In this document: positions 7,696 to 13,341 of the stretch, in pieces
Position numbering within the stretch: position 1 is the stretch's first letter
Layout: every line of letters begins with the position of its first letter
DNA from: Deltaproteobacteria bacterium
GTDB lineage: Bacteria > Desulfobacterota > Desulfarculia > Adiutricales > Adiutricaceae
DNA: 13,341 nucleotides
Assembly: GCA_031288745.1 (NCBI GenBank)
Contig: JAITQT010000287.1
Span: 1 to 13,341 of the forward strand
Direction of reading: 5' to 3'
Translations under genes and position numbers: made by a program
Notes under the pieces: generated by a model
What the model saw: the letters and a program-made list of their open reading frames with translations, nothing else
Told to the model about the DNA's origin: nothing
Database searches by the model: none

Positions 7696-7847
7696 CTGCT
7701 TTAGGGGGCGTATTAAGCCTATTACCTAAGGGAGGGGAGGATTTAAACAGCCATTAAAGGTCGTTCGTATTTTTTGGGCCCCTCTTCGGCCATTGCCTTC
7801 CATCCTCAGTTAAACAATATTAAGATTTTATCTGGAGACTAAAGTGA

Positions 7848-10316
7848 ATGCCTAATTTGCGCTATTTAGTAATCCACGGGCATTTTTATCAACCCCCGCG
7901 GGAAAACCCTTGGAGCGGCTCAATTTCCGCTCAGTCCTCGGCCGCGCCTTTTCACGACTGGAATAGTCGGATAACTAGAGATTGCTACGCCCCTAACGCT
8001 TGGGCTAGGTTATTGGACCATAATGGAGATATTAAAAGGGTCCTTAATAATTACCGCTATATTAGCTTTAATTTAGGGCCTACTTTAATGAGCTGGCTAA
8101 AGAGCGAGGTCCCCAATACTTACCGCTTGGCGGTCGAGGCCGACGCTTTGGGGGCTAGGCTAGGCCATGGTCACGGCCCAGCCTTGGCCCAGGTCTTTAA
8201 CCACATCATCATGCCTTTGGCCAATAGTCGTGATAAGCTAACCCAGATAGTTTGGGGAAAAAAATACTTTGCTCAGACCTTTGGCCGTGAGCCCGAAGGC
8301 ATGTGGCTGGCCGAGACGGCTGCTGACACCGAGAGCCTAAGGCTAATGAAAAAAAACGGTATCAAGTTTACTATCCTGGCCCAAGGTCAGATAGACGCCG
8401 TTAGACCGTTAGAACGCTCCCGTTGCGGGCCGTGGGAAGAGTTAACCTCTCCGGCCGACCCTAGGCAACCCTACCGCATATTTTGGGGCTTAGGCGATGA
8501 CGATTATTTAGACGTCTTTATCTACGACGGACCAGTCTCACGAGCAGTGGCCTTTGAAAATCTCTTAAGAGATGGGGCCTACTTTTTTGATAGGATTGAA
8601 CAAGCCTTCGGAGACCCCTATCCCGACGGACGCCCCCGTCTGGTAAATTTAGCTACCGACGGGGAGAGCTATGGTCATCATTTTAAGTATGGCGAGATGG
8701 CCTTGGCCTGGCTTTGCGATCATTTGGAGCGTCAAGGGGCCCAAGAAGGGCTGATATTGACTAATTACGGCGAATTTTTATCTCTCCATCCTCCTCGCTT
8801 AGAAGCCAGGCTAGTTGAAAACACCTCTTGGAGCTGCGCCCACGGAGTCGAGCGCTGGCGCTCCGATTGCGGTTGCCACACTGGGGGGGGCCCAGGTTGG
8901 AATCAAAAATGGCGGGCCCCTTTGCGCGACGGCTTAAACTGGCTACGGGATAGTCTAAGCGACATCTTTGAATATCAAGGGTCCTCCCTATTTAAAGACC
9001 GTTGGGCCGCCAGAAACGACTACGTTGAGGTCTTGGCTGGCTCTTATGACCCTAAAGTTATCGAAGATTTTCTCTTAAATCATTTAATCGAACCTATCGA
9101 CGTTAACCGCCGTAAGTTAGCCTTAACGCTAATGGAAGCGCAGCTGATGAGCCTCTACATGTTTACTAGTTGCGGCTGGTTTTTCGATGATATCGCGGGT
9201 TTAGAGCCGGTTCAAAATCTTTGTTACGCTTTAAGGGCGGTAGAGTTGTGCGCGGAGCTAAACGATAGGGATCTAATAGGGGGCCTAGTTGCCTATCTTA
9301 GGCTGGCGAAACCAAACGATCAACGCTATAGCGGGCAAGACATTTGGGAAAAATTAGTGGCCCCTCGGGCTTTGTCGTGGTCTTTATCGGCCGCTCATTG
9401 GGCTGCGGCTAGGCTAATGAAAGTGCCTCAAGCCTTAGAGGAATTTAAGTGCCTTAAGTTTACTATTTTAGATTCTATCTTCATCGAATCAACCGAGCCC
9501 AGCGATAGGGTTTCAGCCAAAACCTTGGCTGCTAAAATAGAGATGAGCGACGAGCGTTTTATTGGCTTAGTGGCTGTAAAAAGGTCGGTCTTGGCCGTCT
9601 TTGGCCCCGGCGGAAGCGGGATTGAGTTTTTAGTTGGGAGTGAGGCTGATTTTGAATATTTGCGCGCCTTAGCCCAAAGCGGGGAGGCCATCGTTAAAGC
9701 GGCTGAGGAAAATTCTGATCGTTTCGAGCGCTTTAGCCTCGAGACCCTTTGGCCTAGCGTAAGGGAGACTATCTTAGCTGAGTTGGTTAAGTTTTTCTTT
9801 AAAGATCTTAAAACCAGGACACTTTCGGCCTTTGAGGCTAGCCGCGAATTACTTTTGCAATATGGCCGTTCTCAGAGTTCCTCCGATTGGATGAGCCGCT
9901 TTGTTTTTAGAGTGGCTGCTGAAGGGGAGGTGGAATCTTTTAAAAAAACCATGAACCTTTGCCACTCGTTAGATTTGGAGAGGTTGGGAAACGTTTTGGA
10001 CAAGGCGGTTTCCGGCGACTTGTTTCACCAATATGAGGCCGAATTAGTTGACGCCTCGGAAAAATACCTTATCGCTCTCTTTGAAGCTGCGACCGCCAAA
10101 GAGGTTAGAGAGGGCTTATTAACTGAGATGACTGCCTTCGTAAATTTTTTAAAAAAGCGCAGTCTCCCAGTCGATTTTTGGCGCTCGCAAAACCTATGGT
10201 GGTCTTTAGCCGTTTCAGAGAGCTTAAAGAACCAAGACCAAGAAATCAAAAACGAGCCCCTATTGGCTCTAGGCCGGGCCTTGGGTTTTGCCTCTAAGTT
10301 ATACGGATTGCAGTAG
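7848..10316 (+). CDS. Glycoside hydrolase family 57 protein, DUF3536-containing type
   Basis: This is an 822-residue cytoplasmic protein without a signal peptide. The GH57 motifs appear in order: motif 1 HGHFYQP (10-16), motif 2 GHGHG (106-110), motif 3 EGMWLAETA with the predicted nucleophile E156, and motif 4 ATDGESYGHH with the predicted acid/base D271. The long helical C-terminal half fits the DUF3536 architecture of this subgroup. GH57 enzymes are retaining alpha-glucan hydrolases, 4-alpha-glucanotransferases or branching enzymes; the exact reaction of this subgroup cannot be read from the sequence, but glycogen or maltodextrin metabolism is the likely area. ATG 7848 was chosen because GGAG lies at 7834-7837 (10-nt spacing) and motif 1 sits close to the N-terminus, as in the family. 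No glycogen genes are adjacent. Catalytic residues appear intact. Confidence 0.93.
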   Translation: MPNLRYLVIHGHFYQPPRENPWSGSISAQSSAAPFHDWNSRITRDCYAPNAWARLLDHNGDIKRVLNNYRYISFNLGPTLMSWLKSEVPNTYRLAVEADALGARLGHGHGPALAQVFNHIIMPLANSRDKLTQIVWGKKYFAQTFGREPEGMWLAETAADTESLRLMKKNGIKFTILAQGQIDAVRPLERSRCGPWEELTSPADPRQPYRIFWGLGDDDYLDVFIYDGPVSRAVAFENLLRDGAYFFDRIEQAFGDPYPDGRPRLVNLATDGESYGHHFKYGEMALAWLCDHLERQGAQEGLILTNYGEFLSLHPPRLEARLVENTSWSCAHGVERWRSDCGCHTGGGPGWNQKWRAPLRDGLNWLRDSLSDIFEYQGSSLFKDRWAARNDYVEVLAGSYDPKVIEDFLLNHLIEPIDVNRRKLALTLMEAQLMSLYMFTSCGWFFDDIAGLEPVQNLCYALRAVELCAELNDRDLIGGLVAYLRLAKPNDQRYSGQDIWEKLVAPRALSWSLSAAHWAAARLMKVPQALEEFKCLKFTILDSIFIESTEPSDRVSAKTLAAKIEMSDERFIGLVAVKRSVLAVFGPGGSGIEFLVGSEADFEYLRALAQSGEAIVKAAEENSDRFERFSLETLWPSVRETILAELVKFFFKDLKTRTLSAFEASRELLLQYGRSQSSSDWMSRFVFRVAAEGEVESFKKTMNLCHSLDLERLGNVLDKAVSGDLFHQYEAELVDASEKYLIALFEAATAKEVREGLLTEMTAFVNFLKKRSLPVDFWRSQNLWWSLAVSESLKNQDQEIKNEPLLALGRALGFASKLYGLQ

Positions 10317-10994
10317 AGCGGCGGCCCTATGACTATTTTAAGAGGCCTAAAAAGAGCTTGTTGACCTAAGGCCAAAAAAAAGATAAAGTTAATTATTCAA
10401 TGGTATTAGGCTTTAGAGCCAAAAAGAGTCCACTGCGGCGGTCGGCCCGATTTAGCCCCTGAGCTGGCGGGATTGGCACCGTATTGTTCTATTATATAGT
10501 CGCTCAATTTAGTTTTTTAAGTTAAGCCTAAAGTCGAGGTCTTTTAAACCTTTAAAAAATCCGTATTTTGTTAGCCTGTAACAGGTCTCTATTTTAGAAA
10601 TTTTACCCTAAAGTCACTAACGGTCGAAAAAATCTTAGGGGTTGGTTTTTTGGGGCCTTGTGGGCCTATACTCGTAATCTATTTAGCTTTTCTCACCACA
10701 ACTAAGCGACTTAATTTGAGCTTTAAGGCGAGGTTAAAATTTAAAAATTGGAAACTTAGAAACTATCGAGTGTTCGTTTCCTTTTTTTGAATTTTAGGTC
10801 AATGTTTCCGATTTTAATATGGATGTTACTCAGTCCTTAGCAGATGTTTTTTTTCTAGTTCTAATTTCAGGCTAACCCTGGCCTCGTCAAGGAGCTTAAG
10901 CCCTTAGCGGGTGCTTTGGCTAAGTTTTTTTTTCTGCCCTAAAGGTCGAACTGTTAGTTCGGCCTATGGTTTTGACCTTAAAAGAGGCGGCATT
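10317..10994. other. 678-bp intergenic region before the chemotaxis transducer gene
   Basis: No intact gene is seen. GGCCT/AGGCC pairing soon after the GH57 stop, followed by a run of A, is too weak for a firm terminator. A 25-codon open stretch at 10798-10875 contains an ATG (MDVTQSLADVFFLVLISG) but no ribosome site. Two hairpins lie close to the transducer start. The upstream GTG-started extension at 10911 is rejected as coding. Confidence 0.4.
10903..10964 (+). promoter_or_regulatory. Two leader hairpins upstream of the chemotaxis transducer
   Basis: Hairpin one is CTTAGC (10903-10908) with GCTAAG (10919-10924), 10-nt loop. Hairpin two is GGTCGAAC (10944-10951) with GTTCGGCC (10957-10964), 5-nt loop, one G-T pair. 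An alternative stem can form between AAGGTC (from 10942) and GACCTT (10974-10979), which would compete with hairpin two. The ribosome site follows at 10982-10987. The pattern is compatible with a regulated leader but matches no riboswitch I know. Confidence 0.3.
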
Positions 10995-12965
10995 ATGTCT
11001 ATAAAAGTTAAGATCCTTTTAGTTTCCTTATTTTTGATCTTTATTTCCATACTCATCACCATAGTCGCTTGGATCTCCATAAATTTTCAGAGGCGGGCCG
11101 TCGAAGATGGCGTGGCCTCGGCCCGTCACGTGGCCGACCTTTTAAGGCTTAATTTGGCTATTGAAGAACAAGCCTTAGGTATTAGAGAGGTGGTCTTAAA
11201 GGATTCCCGGACTGATAAGAAGACCGAAAAGGACCAAATGGACGCCGTCAGTAGGAAAGTGATTACGACCTTTATCGAAAGTTTTAAGCCCACTGCCCAG
11301 GAGAGCCCCGCTTGGAAAGCTTTTATGGCTAGTTGGGCCGAGCATGTCAAACTTATGGAGCAAGTCTACCAAGATAGCTACAAAAACACTACGATGATAG
11401 GCTCAATAATTAGCGTTACTTATAGCTTAGAATATTGGCTAAATTACGAACCACTTTTAAGATCTCTCATAGAGAAAGTTCGGCCGCTCTCTTACAATAA
11501 AAAAGCCCAAGACGTCGCCTTTACGGCCTTAGAGACCATAGAGGCTATAAAGGGGCTTCAGTTAAGAGAAAAGATTCTATTTTTGGTTAATTCTAACGAT
11601 GATCACAAAAGATTCATGGAAACTGGTAAATCGGAACTGGCTAGGGTTACTAAGAATCTAAATATTCTCGAAAGAGAGTTAACCAATTCAGCTATCTCTG
11701 ATGAGGAACTCAAGGCCTTTAACACAGAATTTTCCAACGCCGGCAAGGGCAAGATCCAATTCGGCGAAGATGGCTCGATGACTTCAAAAACCACGGCCTT
11801 TACCTTGAAGCCAGAATATATTAACCTTGAGCTAGAAGAGGCTAGTAAGATTTACTGGGAAAATATTAAACCCTTGCGTGGAGGAGGGACTGAGATATTC
11901 CAACACATCGCCGCTTTAACTGACGAAAACAGCAATAAAAAGGCCCTAAATACTCTGATATATGAGGGTGGGCCGATGCGCAGTAAAGAGTCGAACTTAA
12001 TAGGAGAGCTAGTTAATATCAGTCAAAGTAACTTAGAAAATGAACTGGTGCGGGTAGAACGCTCTTATTTTCGCTCCGTTTCTTTTCTCTTAATTACGTC
12101 TATCGCTGGCCTAGTCTTTGGCCTTTGGATGTGCCTTTCTTACATCTCGCATCTTAACTTTAGCCTCAAAAAACTGGACGAAGACTTAGATGAGCGCTCA
12201 GAGCAGGTCCAGAAACTGGCCGAGCAACTATCTCTTAACTCCAACGCCTTAGCCGACGGGGCAGCTCAGAGTTCGGTGTCGCTTGAGGAATCGAGCGCAG
12301 CCCTAGAAGAGCTATCCTCTATGACCAAACGCAACGCTGATAATAGCGCCCAAGCTGATAAATTGATGGTCATGGCTAGCGAAATGGTAAAAAAATCATT
12401 GGGTTCTATGGATAATGTTATCTCGGCTATGGGTGAAATCTCGGTTTCCGGCAATCAAATTAGTAAGATTATAAAATCCATTGACGAAATTGCCTTTCAA
12501 ACCAACCTTTTGGCCTTGAACGCAGCTGTGGAGGCTGCTAGAGCCGGCGAGGCTGGAGCGGGCTTTGCGGTGGTGGCCGAAGAGGTTAGAAATTTGGCCA
12601 TTCGGTCGGCCGACGCCGCCAATAACACGGCTAGCCTCATTGAGTCTACCATCACTAATATTAATAGTGGCTCCAATATGGTTAATCACACGGCTGAAAA
12701 CTTTAGGCAAGTAGACGAACAAGTGACCGAAATGGCTAGGTTAGTCGCCGAAGTGGCGGAGGCCTCTAAAGAGCAAAGTTTGGGTATAGAGCAGATCTCG
12801 AAAGCAGTTAACCATCTAGATCAAGTAACTCAGGCCAACTCCGCCTCCGCTCAGGAATCCTCGACCATCGCTAGCACTCTAAATCAAGAAGAGTCGAAGC
12901 TTCAAGAGACTATTTACGATATTGACGTGCTGGTTAAGGGAAAGTCAGCCATGGAGAAGCTGTAA
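10995..12965 (+). CDS. Methyl-accepting chemotaxis protein (transmembrane transducer)
   Basis: With start ATG 10995 the protein has 656 residues: TM1 at about 7-29, a mainly helical extracytoplasmic sensor region about 30-361, TM2 about 362-384, then a cytoplasmic coiled-coil signalling domain. The invariant tip that contacts CheA and CheW starts at I496 ([20 protein letters not shown], then [20 protein letters not shown]). Flanking heptads rich in Ala, Glu, Gln and Ser provide likely methylation sites. A recognisable HAMP domain is missing between TM2 and the coiled coil, and the C-terminus (KGKSAMEKL) lacks a CheR-tethering pentapeptide. The frame is open upstream to GTG 10911, but AAGAGG at 10982-10987 lies 7 nt before ATG 10995 and the segment before TM1 is unlike a protein N-terminus. 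The sensor domain is unassigned, so the ligand is unknown. The gene stands alone, without other chemotaxis genes in view. Confidence 0.93.
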   Translation: MSIKVKILLVSLFLIFISILITIVAWISINFQRRAVEDGVASARHVADLLRLNLAIEEQALGIREVVLKDSRTDKKTEKDQMDAVSRKVITTFIESFKPTAQESPAWKAFMASWAEHVKLMEQVYQDSYKNTTMIGSIISVTYSLEYWLNYEPLLRSLIEKVRPLSYNKKAQDVAFTALETIEAIKGLQLREKILFLVNSNDDHKRFMETGKSELARVTKNLNILERELTNSAISDEELKAFNTEFSNAGKGKIQFGEDGSMTSKTTAFTLKPEYINLELEEASKIYWENIKPLRGGGTEIFQHIAALTDENSNKKALNTLIYEGGPMRSKESNLIGELVNISQSNLENELVRVERSYFRSVSFLLITSIAGLVFGLWMCLSYISHLNFSLKKLDEDLDERSEQVQKLAEQLSLNSNALADGAAQSSVSLEESSAALEELSSMTKRNADNSAQADKLMVMASEMVKKSLGSMDNVISAMGEISVSGNQISKIIKSIDEIAFQTNLLALNAAVEAARAGEAGAGFAVVAEEVRNLAIRSADAANNTASLIESTITNINSGSNMVNHTAENFRQVDEQVTEMARLVAEVAEASKEQSLGIEQISKAVNHLDQVTQANSASAQESSTIASTLNQEESKLQETIYDIDVLVKGKSAMEKL

Positions 12966-13010
12966 ATACTTTAGACTAGCGCATTTGGTAAGATTAGACG
13001 GCCTTTAACA

Positions 13011-13055
13011 GGTTAACATTTAACCGGAGTGTAAACCGTTCACCAAGTTTTTTTT
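13011..13055 (+). terminator. Possible terminator after the chemotaxis transducer
   Basis: GGTTAA-CAT-TTAACC (13011-13025) is a perfect 6-bp hairpin 45 nt after the stop. An eight-T run lies at 13048-13055, but 22 nt separate it from the stem, more than usual for intrinsic termination. A weaker stem in between might bridge the gap. Confidence 0.25.
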
Positions 13056-13094
13056 CCCTACGTTGCGGCTGGTAGCGACTTTCGAGTTGTAATT

Positions 13095-13216
13095 AAGTTT
13101 GATCGAAGAGCAAAAAGTCCCCTTTATCAGTCTTTAAATTTGTAACATGTCCTTATTACTAGTTAATTTGTTAGACTATTTTGCTTTTAAGAGGTTTTTG
13201 CGCTTCGATCAAGTTT
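13095..13216 (+). mobile_element. MITE-like element, copy 2 (110-bp core plus 6-bp direct repeats)
   Basis: The core, 13101-13210, has the same length and orientation as copy 1 at 1560-1669. The first 19 and last 30 bases of the core match copy 1 exactly, while the A+T-rich middle differs at about 16 positions. It is flanked by perfect direct repeats AAGTTT (13095-13100 and 13211-13216), different from the AAGGTT around copy 1. That is what independent insertions would leave. It lies 130 bp after the chemotaxis gene and encodes no protein. Confidence 0.75.
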
Positions 13217-13236
13217 TAGCATACCCTTAAGTTCTT

Positions 13237-13341
13237 AACATTGATCGTAGCGCAAAAACCCCTCTCGAAAAAAAATCTCTGAATATGGAGTCGGGAGCAT
13301 TTTTTTTCTGCCGACTCCAAAAATAAATTATTATTGATTTA
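13237..13341 (-). mobile_element. End of a third related element, continuing beyond the window
   Basis: AACATT (13237-13242) is followed by GATCGTAGCGCAAAAACC (13243-13260), which matches the reverse complement of the right end of copies 1 and 2 except for one base. The flanking 6-mer again fits AANNTT. After about 24 bases the sequence departs from the other copies, so this is a divergent member, a different internal sequence with the same ends, or a solo terminus. A 110-bp element would end at 13352, just outside the window. Confidence 0.45.
13286..13319. other. Perfect 9-bp hairpin at the right edge
   Basis: TGGAGTCGG (13286-13294) and CCGACTCCA (13311-13319) are exact complements with a 16-nt T-rich loop. 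It lies inside the expected span of the third element and may be part of its fold, or a terminator for a gene beyond the window. No T-run follows on the plus strand; a longer T-run occurs on the minus strand after 10 nt. Confidence 0.4.

Larger units (their letters stand above)
7176..7847. other. 672-bp intergenic region before the GH57 gene
   Basis: It begins with a small imperfect hairpin overlapping the previous stop (GACTC at 7161-7165 with GAGTC at 7177-7181). A protein-like open stretch without a start lies at 7464-7634, a G/C-rich inverted repeat at 7663-7695, and a 16-codon minus-strand ORF (7793 down to 7743, MAEEGPKKYERPLMAV) with a purine-rich sequence close to its ATG. None of these is an assured gene. 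The GH57 promoter should be in this region, but no convincing -35/-10 pair is visible. Confidence 0.4.

Noticed and set aside
10471..10490. Sigma-54-like promoter TTGGCAC...TTGTT
   Set aside because: Spacing between the GG and the -12 element is off, and the GC of the -12 element is missing.
12396..12722. 108-residue minus-strand ORF opposite the chemotaxis gene
   Set aside because: Shadow of the highly conserved signalling domain on the other strand.

Overview
The window looks like a bacterial chromosome fragment, most likely from a Desulfobacterota/Deltaproteobacteria-like Gram-negative organism. This rests on gene content only: a BipA/TypA GTPase, a GH57 glucan enzyme with the long DUF3536-type architecture, an exported DUF459-type SGNH hydrolase, a DUF2726 protein and a methyl-accepting chemotaxis protein. 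There is no rRNA, tRNA, complete transposase gene or CRISPR array. Six genes cover roughly 69% of the window. The gaps are long (230 to 1,690 bp), AT-rich and contain only broken reading frames, which suggests a genome losing genes, as in host-associated lineages. That last point is inference.

Layout: 1-966 (minus strand) is the N-terminal part of an SGNH hydrolase running off the left edge. 967-2659 is a 1.7 kb divergent gap with a perfect AT hairpin, one copy of a 110-bp transposon-like element and a possible decayed gene. 2660-2902 is an 80-residue putative zinc-binding protein behind a leader hairpin. 3133-4938 is bipA/typA. 5409-7175 is a membrane-anchored protein with a long Pro/Gln/Ala linker and a degenerate DUF2726 nuclease-like domain. 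7848-10316 is the GH57 protein. 10995-12965 is a chemotaxis transducer. 12966 to the end is noncoding and holds a second full element copy plus the end of a third.

The plus-strand genes are too far apart to be an obvious operon; each probably has its own signals. I see no single pathway joining them. They cover translation/stress GTPase function, alpha-glucan metabolism, envelope modification and taxis.

The most notable observation is a family of small non-coding mobile elements. Two 110-bp copies, about 11.5 kb apart, have near-perfect inverted termini (GATCG...CGATC). Each is flanked by its own perfect 6-bp direct repeat (AAGGTT and AAGTTT). A third end follows AACATT, so all three sites fit AANNTT. 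This is the signature of a MITE-like element mobilised by an enzyme not encoded here.
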